A stretch of 25,000 bases of DNA from Owenia fusiformis (taxonomy: Eukaryota > Annelida > Polychaeta > Sabellida > Oweniidae): contig CAIIXF020000152.1 of assembly GCA_903813345.2 (NCBI GenBank), positions 1 through 25,000 on the forward strand. Direction: 5' to 3'. The notes below the pieces were generated by a model. That model was not told where the DNA came from. It was given only the letters and a program-made list of their open reading frames with translations, and searched no databases. The position numbers and the translations under genes are program-made. Shown in pieces: positions 1-10,129 of the stretch (position 1 is its first letter; every line of letters starts with the position of its first letter).

Positions 1-896
1 AATACCCGCCTAGGTAAAAAACCTAAGCATGTGTTTCATATATCATTTTGAAGCTTATTTTATGCACGTTTCAGTGATACTATTTTTGCTCGAGAATTCC
101 GATGTGATCTACCATTTTTTTAAAGTTAAAACTACCACAACATCGAAAAATAAATTGTAAGACGTAACACTTTACCCTTAACCGGTTCGTTGAATTAGGA
201 TAACTTTTGCAATAATAATCAGAATCCCATGAAATGTTCACATTTTGTTCAATAGACCATGTGTATTTATGACGTCATAATTGCGTAACGGCTACAATTC
301 GAATTTTCTTATTTGGACGCTTGCTACAATTTTCAAAATTATGTAAGGTTTTTCATCCGAAGGGGACAAGCGATAAGTTTACCTTAATTTGACCTTCTTA
401 TTTAGGTTAGATTAGAATGAAAAATTAACTGCACAATATTGTCACGGTGAAATTTACAAAACAATAACCGGATTGTTTATTTTGCAAATAATATTAAAAT
501 GAGAGCTGATTTTCGAGACTTGAAAAAAATGTGACGCATCGTTTTTTTACCACAAATTCCATACATATCAATTTTCATTAACGCCCCAAGTGGATTTCCC
601 GAGTCCCGACCGTTTTAAAAATTCAAAATCATTTTAGAAATACTGTCCTCGAGATCTTGCTACCCTGTGAATTTTATCATGATTAGATCAGGATAAAGGA
701 TTTTATTTTGAGGTTGACTAAACTTGAAAAATATGTGACGCTCGTCGATTTTGACGTTGTAATGCTGTTTGCGCCCAAAACTGCTCATTGTTTTGTTTTG
801 GTATTTTGACGCCATAATGTTACCCTAATTGTCCCCAGTTTCGTGCGACGTGTAATTACATTTGGATTTACAAAGTTGAATGACATTTAATAATTG
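1..896. other. AT-rich intergenic DNA, no gene seen
   Basis: No long reading frame, exon-like homology or RNA gene recognised. It shares loose motifs (for example GATGTGATCTACCA near 101) with the repeat unit starting at 897, so it may be decayed repeat. Confidence 0.5.
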
Positions 897-1195
897 TAAA
901 AGTTGTTTTGGTGCATTTTCTATAGCCAATTTATAGGAAGAAATATGAAAAAAATGTATAATCATTTAATTTAAAGTATGGCCTGAATCAACCTCAAACT
1001 TCATATTTGCAGATCTGATGTGATATACCATTGTGTCACATTGTGAAATTATTTAGTTTGAGGTCCATTCGGGTCATAGTGTATTTTTGGAATTGTTGTG
1101 ATTGAATCAATGGAAACCAATGGGCCATATTGGGATATGATGACATCCCCATGTTAATTCAATGGTGCACATTCCCATGAAAGTCAATAGGATAG
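897..1195 (+). repeat. Direct repeat, copy 1 of 2 (about 300 bp)
   Basis: Matches 2397-2695 in order, including TTCTATAGCCA, a 22-bp hairpin (arms 979-1000 and 1055-1076) and the ATTGGGATATG...GTCAATA block. The family is not recognised. Confidence 0.7.
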
Positions 1196-1672
1196 TTTCT
1201 AAATAGCAGAAAAATCAATGAAATTTCGTGCTGCCATCTTTTATTCAGCTTTTAACTTGGGTTAGAGCTCCATTCATTTACATGCTAAAATCTTGGAAAA
1301 GTGGCTTAATTTCATGATTTATCAAAGTGTATTTGTTGAATCTGTATAAAACTTGAATGATATACCACATGATGACCCTGTTTATGTACATGATGTAATT
1401 AAACATGCAAATGTTGGTTGACATGGATCAATCCACGGATTTAAAGAATTTTAGCATTGCATCTATGGACATTTGGCCCAAGTTTTTTTAAATTGTTATA
1501 GAAAATTATTCAAATTACATAACTGTGTAAATCAAAGCTATTATAGAAGGAAACATTTCACTGAATTCAAATATGCCATTTAAAAGAAGGTAATGTAAGT
1601 CATTAGAGGTCTAATATGCAAGTCTCTTAAAATCTCACGAAAAACGAGATTTAGCGAGATTTCAAAAGCTAT
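1196..1672. other. AT-rich intergenic DNA between repeat unit and LINE-like fragment
   Basis: No gene recognised and no exon-like homology to copy B seen. Confidence 0.4.
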
Positions 1673-2029
1673 ATGGAAACTATACTATTCACCCTTGCTA
1701 ATCAAAATCACCTCAATCTCAGCCTATGTGTGTCCAAAAGTTTACCATTTAAAGAAAGTGAGTACGCCGCACTTGGGGACACGCTCAGACAAATAGCCAA
1801 ACAAATTCAACAACTTCCATGTTACGCCGATAACGAAGCTCCACTAGCACTGTTGGGATGGTCAAGAATGAGGCCGATCCTAGACATAAAGAAGTTAATG
1901 TTTTTGTGGTGCATCTTACATTTTCCAATAGCAAGCGTGTACAAATCACTTTTTATTATGGAGCTTTTCAGATGGAAAGAATCGTCACTGCACTACATTC
2001 GAGCTTATACAGCAAATATTCACCAATAA
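1673..2029 (+). mobile_element. Possible non-LTR retrotransposon (LINE) C-terminal fragment
   Basis: An open frame of 118 codons contains YAALGDTLRQIAKQIQQLP, then LALLGW and DIKKLMFLWCILHFP. This sequence type, a Gly-Leu-Pro-like segment, then LLGW and a K-L-x-FL core, resembles the region behind the reverse-transcriptase domain of some invertebrate LINEs. The match is from memory of family style, with no catalytic motif present, so it is tentative. If correct it is a 3' remnant only. Confidence 0.35.
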
Positions 2030-2032
2030 ATG

Positions 2033-2396
2033 CACTTTTAACTTATTAAAGGAACTGTAGTGCGCTCTCCATTATAATCTCCGAATGAAGAAAAATTAAT
2101 TCATCTGATTTTTCAAAATGAGTATACTGCTTTTATAATTACATTTATATACACACTAGTATCTTGTTGTCCTATATTCAGCACTGTATTGATGTATAGG
2201 CCACTTATTCTGATTAGGGTCATAATTCAATCATGAAGCGTAGAGGCATAGATTCCAAATCAGGAAGTATTTTTGTGTCTATCAAAATCCATTTGCATCC
2301 TACGCATCCCTACATCTTATCCAAATATGTTACTAAATAATGAAATAAAATAGTATAATCGTTTGTTTTACAAACTTGTATGATATTTGAGAAATG
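2033..2396. other. AT-rich intergenic DNA, no gene seen
   Basis: Contains only short open stretches. No homology to copy B exons 1-2 detected by eye. Confidence 0.4.
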
Positions 2397-2695
2397 TAAA
2401 AGTAATTTTGGAGCATTTTTCTATAGCCATTTTGTAGGGAAAATATGGTAAAATAAATATACAATATTTTAATTTGAAGTATGACCTGAATCGATTGCAA
2501 ACTTCATATTTGCGCATTTGATGAGATAAACCATTTGTGTCATATTGTGTAATTATTAAGTTTACAATCGATTCAGGTCATAGTGTAGTTTTGGTATTTT
2601 TGTGATAATTAATAGAAACCAATGGCCTCTATTGGGATATGCTGATATCCTTATGTTAAGTCAATGATGCACAGCCCCATGTAAGTCAATACAAT
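2397..2695 (+). repeat. Direct repeat, copy 2 of 2 (about 300 bp)
   Basis: Second copy of the unit at 897-1195, here with hairpin arms 2482-2503 and 2559-2580. It is followed by a short match (TCAGCCTATGTGTG, about 2705) to the reading frame at 1673-2029, so the unit and that frame may belong to one larger repeat family. Confidence 0.7.
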
Positions 2696-2923
2696 CTTAC
2701 CTCTCAGCCTATGTGTGCCAAAGCACTTTAATATTTTCCAAAGAATTATATGACATTCTATTCTTCATGTTACACCTAAGAATGATTCATCTTGACCATG
2801 GGGGTTTATGCCAATTATCGCACCTCTTCCTTTGTTAACGAGGTTTAACTTGTGGTTTTGTATTAAGTTAAGGTATTTATACATTTGGACCGTAATTGCA
2901 CGCACAACTCGTTCGTTTTATAG

Positions 2924-3015
2924 CTGTGACATGTATGACCAACCTGACGAATATGACGGATGTGAAATGGAGACTACAGCTGAAGGCTGTATGAAGGTGA
3001 AATCATGCCCAAAAG
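2924..3015 (+). pseudogene. Copy A exon equivalent to B exon 3
   Basis: Intact 92-nt exon (TTTATAG acceptor, AAAG|GTAGGG donor) encoding [20 protein letters not shown] and the following GCMKVKSCPK. It is one codon longer than B. Homology to B begins in the preceding intron at about 2870. Confidence 0.72.
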
Positions 3016-3039
3016 GTAGGGTTAAACCTTACAATAAAA

Positions 3040-4040
3040 TTATGCTGGCCATACTATCAATGGTTTAATTGGGTCATAGAGAGTTAAGCCAAATGGGTCA
3101 TTGATAGAAAGGCCTATTTAATAATTTGGTCATTGAAAGTATGGCCCATTGCGTCATTGAAACTCTGGCAAATTAGGTAATTGAGAGTAGGGACAAATGG
3201 TTCATTGAAACTTTCGCTAATTATTTCATTGCAAGTATGACCAAATGGATCATGCAAAGTATGGTTAGATTTGGTCATTGAAAGTATAGCCACTATTCTA
3301 AATCGGTCGTTGAAAGTAACCTCAATCAGTCATTGAAAATATGCCTAAATGGGTTAAAAGTATGGCCCTAGTGGTCATTGAAAGTATGGCCAATTGGGTC
3401 GTTGAAAGTATGGCAAAATGGGTCATTTAAAGTATGGCAAAATGGGTCATTTAAAGTATGGCCAAATGGGTCATCAAAAGTATGACCAAATGGGTCATTT
3501 AAAGTATGACAAATGGACTGTTGAAAGTATGGCCAGAGTATGGTCAAAAGGGTCGTTGAAAGTATGACCAATTGGTCATTAAAGGCAACGCAAATAAATC
3601 AATGAAAGTATTAATGCCAAATGGGCCATTTAAGATATGCCAAATGTATCACTTAGAATATGACTAAAGAAGTCATTGAAAATATGCCAGATGGGATTGA
3701 AAGCATGGTGGATCATTTACAGCATGGTCAAATGAGTCGTTGAAAGTATGACCAACCAGTCATTAATAGTCAACAATGTAATTTTACCTCGGCCTTCCTA
3801 GTATGTTGGATATTGTTATATAAAATTATGCAATGAAATAAAACTTAACCTTAAAAAATTAATAGTAAGGCGAAATGGATCATTGACTGTTAAACCAAAT
3901 TGAAGGAAATGAACAGTGGGGTCATTGAAATATGGCCGATATTATCTCAGTCAAGGTGTGGATAGTTAGGTTTCTGAAAGTAAGGGTAATCATGTCATTG
4001 AAAATATTCTCAATTTTGTTCGTAAAAGTATGACCACTCC
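3040..4040 (+). repeat. 24-bp minisatellite in copy A intron
   Basis: Degenerate tandem array of a unit close to GTATGGCCAAATGGGTCATT followed by GAAA. It is most regular at about 3360-3560 and strongly diverged at the edges. The same array occupies the matching intron of copy B. Unit length divisible by three keeps the minus strand open (HTFNDPFG-type octapeptides), which I take as incidental. Confidence 0.85.
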
Positions 4041-4111
4041 AGCTCAGCAGCTTATTAAGGTCATTTATTCATATAAACGAGGCTGTGCTACATATGTTAT
4101 TTCTGTTTAAG

Positions 4112-4277
4112 GTTGCCTCGTGAACGCCACTGGACCTTCTGGTAAAGATAAATATATGAAAATGGAAAGAATTGGGGAATAAGATAACGTGTACGTGTGA
4201 ACTCCAGAGTGATCTCCCAACTCCACTTCCAGGCGCATTACCATATCCTCCAAGGGCTAAATGTATCCTTAAGAAAG
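4112..4277 (+). pseudogene. Copy A exon equivalent to B exon 4, frameshifted
   Basis: 166 nt against 177 in B. Eleven bases after the ATGAAA at about 4156-4161 are missing (B retains GTTGGACG there), and the shifted frame meets TAA at 4180. Downstream of the deletion the nucleotide match to B resumes at near identity, including the proline-rich segment and the GTATTG donor. Confidence 0.78.
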
Positions 4278-4525
4278 GTATTGATATTTAAAGTTCAATA
4301 ATCTGCTAAATGCGCTAAATGAAATTAAAAACGTTATTTCGAAGAGCAGTAATTATACAATTTGATACACAAACCTAGCATTACGTGGCTTGCTTTTCTT
4401 ACATGTAATTTCGGTAACACAACTGCAATGCACAATTTATTATACAAGATCACCAATAATTTTATTTTATTCATGGTTCATTAAATATTTTTCGTTTTTT
4501 CGATTAATGTCTTTAATGGTTTCAG

Positions 4526-4663
4526 GTTGTAGGCTTCCTAATAATGATACATATTTACATGTGAAGCAATCTGCCGTGGTAAATGGGAATATTTGCAAAT
4601 GTGTGAAAGGTCCAGATACATCAGACCCCTATCTGAAAACATACTGGCACCTGGAGTGTGAAT
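4526..4663 (+). pseudogene. Copy A exon equivalent to B exon 5
   Basis: 138 nt, open and phase 1 at both ends. Encodes [20 protein letters not shown] and then the CKC pair and a terminal Cys. It is three bases shorter than B, keeping frame. The donor is GAAT|GTAAGT. Confidence 0.72.
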
Positions 4664-4782
4664 GTAAGTTAGCGTATCCACTTCCATGCTCTTTTAACTC
4701 CTCTTTTACTCACTTATTTCACCTTCTCACTTGCTCACCTAACTTACGTACTTACAGATTTCACCCCAGCTCCACACTCAAT

Positions 4783-5160
4783 TAAGCGTGTATTTGCGAA
4801 TGCAACTATGCCTGTCGGCTACCGGATTAAACTACTAAATTAAATATGGGCAACTAAATTAAATATGAAAAGTGCCTGCCACTATTCCATTCATAATTAA
4901 ATGAGTTGGTATTAAAATAGTAAGTTAATCTGGTAGCCGACGGGCGTTAGTTGCATTCCCGAATACAAGCTAACTTGACTTGTATTTGCTAATGCAATTT
5001 TCGACTGTCGGCTATCGGATTAACCTACTTTTTATGACCAACTCATTTTAATATGAATGGAATAGTTACAGGTATTATTTTAAAAATTGAGTTGGTCATA
5101 AAATAGTAGTTTAATCCGGGAGCCGACAGCCGAAAGTTACATTCGCGAATACAAGCTTAC
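4783..5160. repeat. Two tandem palindromic elements, copy A intron
   Basis: Palindrome 1 spans about 4783-4972 and palindrome 2 about 4978-5159. Outer ends resemble GTATTTGCGAATGCAA and its complement, and inner arms carry CTGTCGGCTACCGGATTA versus TAATC(T/C)GGTAGCCGAC-type complements. Probably a MITE family. No clear target duplication was resolved. Confidence 0.7.
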
Positions 5161-5233
5161 ATAATATTAATTTACCTCACTTACTCATCGTACTGCTGAT
5201 ACTAGCTTCAAAAATCCCTCATATACATTGCAG

Positions 5234-5500
5234 CACCAATATATGCTCGATGCGATATAATTCCCAATCCTACTGGCACCCCCTGCAACTTGTGGGAGCC
5301 GTTCACTTCAAGCAAATCCCAAATAAAAGCACACAAATTAAGTATGATATCATGGGCTTTGACACGACTGATAATGTTACAAAACACAGATTATATGTTC
5401 ACGTTTACGGTGATATCGTGGATGGATGTCAAAATGCAGGGGGTCACTTCAATCCTATGAAAACGACACACGGAGATAGGCTAAACGATCCAAAAGATAG
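5234..5500 (+). pseudogene. Copy A exon equivalent to B exon 6: SOD N-half, frameshifted
   Basis: 267 nt against 268 in B. One base is lost in the TTGTGGGAGCC context (B: TTGTCGGGAGCC), so the acceptor phase and the SOD frame disagree. Beyond the shift the frame encodes [12 protein letters not shown] through to LNDPKDR. The copper site reads HRLYVHVYGD: the canonical first His is Tyr and the usual Gly before Leu is Arg. Confidence 0.82.
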
Positions 5501-5544
5501 GTACTAGCTTGTCGTATCATTTTCTAACCAAATCAAGTGTATAA

Positions 5545-5580
5545 TACGAGGGGCGATGCAAAAGTCTTGGACGCCCCGCT
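5545..5580. repeat. Mariner-end-like hairpin, copy A intron
   Basis: TACGAGGGGCGAT followed by CTTGGACGCCCCGCTC, forming GGGGCG/CGCCCC. The first 13 bases equal the outer end of the mariner element at 21425-22644 (right end). Also present in copy B at about 15358-15395. It may be a terminal remnant. Confidence 0.35.
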
Positions 5581-6453
5581 CTAACTCTGCTATTTTTATT
5601 GAAAGTGCATGAAACTTTTAAATAATTAAGTTAATAGAGATATAATATAGATGCTAGGGTTATACTCAGGCATTGAACAGGTGAGGCAACTGCCCTACCA
5701 ATATGTTGGCAATTCTTTCAATTCAAAAATAAAAAATGTGAGAATAAAATCCAATGATCAATCACGCGCGTCGAATCATGACATTTACATAAATACGTTT
5801 AGTATGAATCTTAAAACTACCTGTAGTAATATTCAAATCGACTTAGAAAATATCGAAAAATATTTATATCTAAAAAACCAACTAACCTTATATTTCATAC
5901 TTCTTCTGAGAGTCTAAAAATATCAATTTCGTATCACGAATAATAAAGAATATTGGCATCAAAGACAAGGTATATCAATACGCTCATCCCCCGATCACAG
6001 GGCTTCAAAATCCATCTGGATATCTGCTTAGGAGGATGCAATATGCTGGAATGGAAAAGATCAAGTGCAAATAGTTTAATAAATTGTAAATACAAAAAGT
6101 TTGAAACAAATCCTCCAAAACATTGTTAACTTTCTTTCTATATCGAATGATATTTCTTGAAAAGTAAATTGTTGTTTATTCTATCTGTTGTTTTTCTGGG
6201 TATTCGAGGGATAATAGATAAAGACTATTTGCTAGGATACTTATAATGACTCGCAGCAGGGGGTTAATTATGGAACGAAACTCGTGTAAAAGTGCATATG
6301 ATTAACAAATATATCTAGGACAGTCAGTGCAATAAAAACCACACATCACCTAGATTTTAAGTAACGGACCACAGGGGCATATTCCCTGAATCATCCTTTA
6401 CCTTGTCTGATTAGTTTTGATATTCATAATAATATTTTTTCTCTATAATTTAG

Positions 6454-6571
6454 ACATGTTGGTGACTTGGGCAACATAATTGAAGACCAAAATGGCGAAG
6501 CTTCTGGCCTTTTGGCTGATAGTCTTGTCTCATTGACTGGTCCATTCAGCATAATGGGGCGAAGTCTTGTG
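6454..6571 (+). pseudogene. Copy A exon equivalent to B exon 7
   Basis: 118 nt, open. Encodes [18 protein letters not shown] and on to MGRSLV, with zinc His and Asp intact. The donor is GTG|GTAGGC. Confidence 0.8.
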
Positions 6572-6671
6572 GTAGGCATGAAAACCGTTGAAAGCCAAAC
6601 GATCTGATTACTATCTGAATGAATGAATGTATTTTGTGTTCGTTTGTAATCATTTACACTTGATGTTACAG

Positions 6672-6812
6672 ATTCACGTTAATGAAGATGATTTGGGACT
6701 CGGAGGGAATCCTGGAAGTTTAGCAACTGGGAACGCAGGTGGTCGACTTGCATGCTGCGTAATATTTGCTAGCGATGGGCACTTCAACCTGAAGCCGCGA
6801 TTTGGCCGGTGA
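6672..6812 (+). pseudogene. Copy A exon equivalent to B exon 8, with stop
   Basis: 141 nt, open. Encodes [20 protein letters not shown] and then [16 protein letters not shown] and a short tail, TGA at 6810-6812. Copper His, active-site Arg and disulfide Cys are present. It is nearly identical to B. Confidence 0.82.
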
Positions 6813-6904
6813 TAAAAAATTGATACAGATATAGTTGCAGAAGAGGGGCAAAAGATTAACCTAAATGTTCTATCATCTTTGAGTTTTGTTTCATTTTCTC
6901 GACA

Positions 6905-6910
6905 AATAAA
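6905..6910 (+). terminator. Candidate polyadenylation signal of copy A
   Basis: AATAAA about 95 bp after the copy A stop. The paralogous position behind copy B (21441-21446) reads AATAAC. In both copies the hexamer lies in sequence that is the left terminal repeat of a mariner-like element in copy B. Confidence 0.4.
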
Positions 6911-7091
6911 GCAAGTAAAGCCCTATCTCAGACACTAATTGGAGTAAGAACACTAAATTTAATATATAGTGTAACGTTCAGTCTACTTTTGGTAGTGTGG
7001 ATATAAGAATTTTAGTGGACTTTGTAACTGTGGTTTGCTGTGGAACACCCTAAATGTACACGTGACAAATCGTACACGACAAGATATATAA

Positions 7092-7377
7092 AGGACTGGT
7101 ATCGATATGGCGAACTCAACTAAACACATGTTTCTCTTCAACCAGTCATCAAAAATTCTGAAAATTTTACACATTGTCAATCTAGTGATCATCTTTTGAA
7201 TGGTAACAGTTTGATTTGACAAAAACAATTATAAAAAAATAAATTTAAATAATTTTCGCATTAAATTTTTGTCAATCGGTGACCTTATCATAAAGGACCG
7301 TGTTTTATACAGAATGTTTTCAATAATTGGTTTAAGAGAAAATCAGTGTTCAGTTCGCCATATCGATACCAATCCGT
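7092..7377. mobile_element. Harbinger-like MITE, 286 bp
   Basis: Terminal inverted repeats of about 50 bp, outer ends AGGACTGGTATCGATATGG and its near complement CCATATCGATACCAATCCGT, flanked by TAA on both sides. A TAA/TTA 3-bp target is typical of PIF/Harbinger, and the family call is inference from that alone. Confidence 0.5.
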
Positions 7378-7380
7378 TAA

Positions 7381-8363
7381 TAACACATATATTGTGGCGT
7401 TTTAGCCCATAAAATTATACAAGTTAATTGAAATAGTCCTTTATAAATATAACTGCATGAAGATAATGTTCACTGTCGCTGTCTTCCAGAACAATTAAAT
7501 TCTAATCAGGTGTAGATCAATCACAAAATAGTCTCTCAATCAAGGTTCTTTGTTGGAATTCTGTAAGTTGCTCTTCTCTCACAAATACAATAAGTCTGGT
7601 GAATTCTACAAATGTTGAAAATCATTCAAGTTCCACAATATTAAGTTCTACGATGGTCGAAAATAGCTAAGCTCTACGATGGTTGAAAATAGCTAAGTCC
7701 CACGATGACTCCAAAATGATTTAATCGCTAAGTCGTAAGTCCCCAGTGTCAAATCATCAAAGCCTCGCAATGACTTCAAAAATAGTTCCACGATGAACTT
7801 GACTCCCAGGTTGACTGGCAATTTGTCAAAGTTCCCTGATGACCTATAGATTGATGTCCAATACTCAAAATTTTCCAGTAGCTCCAAAATAGTTTCACGC
7901 ACTTAGTTTTATTATCTTCTATTGTATACTGCAAACGTATAGCTAAATTATCAACTGAATCCCACAAGTAGTTAGTTCAGCTCATCAGATGTATCCTCCA
8001 AACAGTTAGCATCTATTTCAGTGTATATACTCCAAACGTATATCTTCGTCATACAAAAATCAGCTTCTCGATGAACTTAGTTTTACACAATCCTGTCTCC
8101 AAGAGGCACGAGGTCCATCCTTCTTCAGTTCAATGTAGAAAGTGCCTGGCTAGATCACCCGACGTCTGTATTTATACTCCACAGTCACGTGAGGATGATG
8201 CAATATCCTGTTCATCACATAGACCCTGGACATCTGGCTATTATATTTCAGTGCAGACGAACTGAAACTTCACCTTGATCCCGCTATTGGTTCAGTGTAA
8301 AATGCAACATTTCTACATTTTTATTATATAACAAACAAGATTATGTCAAAAGCTAAATGCATA
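7381..8363. other. Intergenic DNA with degenerate short repeats; minus-strand promoter-like patch
   Basis: About 7620-7900 has diverged repeats (TCTACGATGGT...AATAGCTAAGT). On the minus strand a TATAAATA motif (8169-8176) lies just downstream of CACGTG (8186-8191). The patch could be part of an LTR or an old promoter, but no paired LTR, primer site or gene follows it. Confidence 0.25.
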
Positions 8364-8368
8364 TAACA

Positions 8369-8871
8369 CACTGGTGATCCTCTCGATTACGCTGGTTACC
8401 GAAACGGTTCGTTTTGGTAACAAAATGTCGGAACGTCGAAGGTACGATTTTTCTTTTTTCCTTATTTCACGCGTTGTAGGCAGAATCCCCACGACGTTTT
8501 TTCTCACAAACGTATATCAGTATCAGTGTATCATATGTTTTAGAAAATGTACATGTTTGCGAAAAAATAGCTCAAAAGACAACAGAATCGTCGATTTAAT
8601 TCCTCACTTAAGTGACATAAACGGTTTGGGTTAAAAGTGCAGATCTTAACTGTTTTTCGAAAAACCGTTTATGTAACTTAAGTGAGGAATTAAATCGACG
8701 ATTCTGTTATCTTCTGAACTATTTGTTCGCAAATATGTACATTTTCTTAAACATATGATACAGATCTGTACAGATAAAAATGTCGTGGAAAATCGTACCT
8801 TCGATGTTCCGACATTTTGTTACCAAAACGAACCGTTTTGGTAACCAGCGTAATCGAGTGGATCACCAGTG
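8369..8871. mobile_element. 503-bp palindromic transposon with TAACA target duplication
   Basis: Long near-perfect inverted repeat: CACTGGTGATCC at the left end, GGATCACCAGTG at the right end, arms of roughly 220-250 bp and a short centre near 8619-8655. It is directly flanked by TAACA on both sides (8364-8368 and 8872-8876). Non-autonomous: no transposase inside. The 5-bp duplication and CAC start recall Transib-type elements, but the heptamer is not canonical. Confidence 0.75.
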
Positions 8872-8876
8872 TAACA

Positions 8877-9254
8877 ATAATCTTGCTTAATAACAATGCT
8901 TTTAAAGAGTAAAAGTTTGTAACATAACGGGTAAATTCAATGATTTGCAAAGCGTCGCAATGTCTGTAAAAACATCAAATAATGATAACTAACAATATAT
9001 ACACAAATTAACTCTCAATACCTCTGGAAAAACAGGCTAGTTTTACACCAAGTTTACTAATACTAACTATAAACTATCAAATTCGAATAAATATGAACGC
9101 TAACTAACCTGTAATTAACCAAAATATCTAGTGTTTTCGAAGTATTGAATTCCGGGAAGACCCTGTATGGAAAACTAAATAACGAATGGAAAACACTTAA
9201 AAAATATCTCATATGGCTGACTTCACAAAATAATCAACATGTTTACAATAAAAT
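8877..9254. other. AT-rich intergenic DNA, no gene seen
   Basis: No conserved motif or repeat was identified between the palindromic element and the mariner relic. Confidence 0.4.
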
Positions 9255-9590
9255 AATCTATGCTGTGCGTGTTGTTTTTGGAGCACCTGTATGTGAAGCA
9301 TCCTCAGCAGATCGTCTTGGCTTTTCAGAAATCTTTCTGTTCTGTACCATCTGTAGACATTGCTCAGTCCATTTTCATCACGAAATGACTTTTTTAGCAT
9401 CTCATACGTTTTTTGCAATGACATTTCATTCAAAATACATTATTATAATGATATATATCAGTTCTTTCTGTCTTCTATGGAGATCTGAAATATTCAATTC
9501 AACCATTTTCCAGTATTGCTGATTTCCTCAATACCTGTGACTTCTGTCATCCTATCGTTTGGGAATCGACATGTACAATGACAAACCTAA
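9255..9590 (-). mobile_element. Mariner-like transposase relic (N-terminal HTH region)
   Basis: The minus strand reads KTYEMLKKSFRDENG and then VYRWYRTERF. This resembles the N-terminal helix-turn-helix of mariner transposases (E-T-x-E-M-L-x-x-x-F/Y-G-D-E...V-Y-x-W). The frame is decayed, and no catalytic D,D region is present. A homologous block lies at 21987-22290 behind copy B, so it was carried along in the duplication. Confidence 0.55.
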
Positions 9591-9964
9591 TGTCACGCCC
9601 GGTGATCGTACAAAATGGATGGAGGGGGAGTAGGCGATTTCTGCAAGAAAACTCAACAAATTTGGAAGATTTATTTTTTCAAGAGAAAATTTACAACTGA
9701 ATTGCCAAATAAATAGGCGCAGTGCATGGCAAAATATGTTAGGTCTTCTAGTATTTTTTTTTTTTGAACTGATACGCTTCTAAGATATGAGATCTATTAA
9801 AAAAGGCGCATCATCACCAACGTGCAAAAGTCAATGTTTTTGCTATAAATCAACAATGGTCTACATGGACCTGTAATAAATAGGTATAAGGGACGTTATT
9901 ATCACAACACAAATGACATTGCTCATTTTTTAAAGTTTGTTTCCATGCGTTATACAAAGAATAA
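9591..9964. other. Intergenic DNA, no gene seen
   Basis: Contains a 12-base T run and AT-rich unique sequence. Nothing recognised. Confidence 0.4.
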
Positions 9965-10119
9965 TCGAAATAAATTATATATATTTATTTCAAATTATAT
10001 TGTTACCATTCAAACGATGACCATTAAATTGACAATGTGTAAAATTTTCAGAATTTTTTGATGGATGGTTTAAAGAGAAACGTGTGTTCAAAAAGTTCAC
10101 CATATCGATACCCATCCTT
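9965..10119. mobile_element. Fragment related to the 7092-7377 MITE
   Basis: Inverted relative to the left part of the 7092 element: shares TGTGTAAAATTTTCAGAATT and the end CCATATCGATACCCATCC, again followed by TTTAA. No opposite end was found, so it looks truncated. Confidence 0.5.
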
Positions 10120-10129
10120 TAAAAAAGAA

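Larger units (their letters stand above)
2924..6812 (+). pseudogene. Cys-rich/Cu-Zn SOD copy A, degenerate tandem duplicate
   Basis: Homologous to copy B exons 3-8: 2924-3015, 4112-4277, 4526-4663, 5234-5500, 6454-6571, 6672-6812, in the same order, with the same phases and splice sites. Disabling changes: an 11-bp deletion in the second exon gives TAA at 4180-4182; a 1-bp deletion near 5295 shifts the SOD frame; and the first copper-binding His is Tyr (codon 5394-5396, YVHVYGD). Counterparts of B exons 1-2 are not visible at the expected spacing. The last two exons are intact and nearly identical to B, so decay looks recent or uneven. Assembly error could explain an indel but not the His-to-Tyr change. 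A transcribed, non-enzymatic relic remains possible. Confidence 0.8.

Noticed and set aside
3040-3760. CRISPR-like repeat array
   Set aside because: Units are contiguous and degenerate with no unique spacers, and the sequence is eukaryotic.
5250-5507. Separate small protein starting MRYNSQ in copy A
   Set aside because: It is the SOD exon read in the frame after the 1-bp deletion. The ATG lies within the exon and has no independent support.
7975-7995. CTGATGAG-like word (minus strand) suggesting a hammerhead ribozyme
   Set aside because: The required GAAA core and stems are not in place.
8374-8634. 86-codon frame, with a 67-codon mirror at 8747-8950
   Set aside because: Both lie in or across the arms of the palindromic transposon and mirror each other, with no domain.
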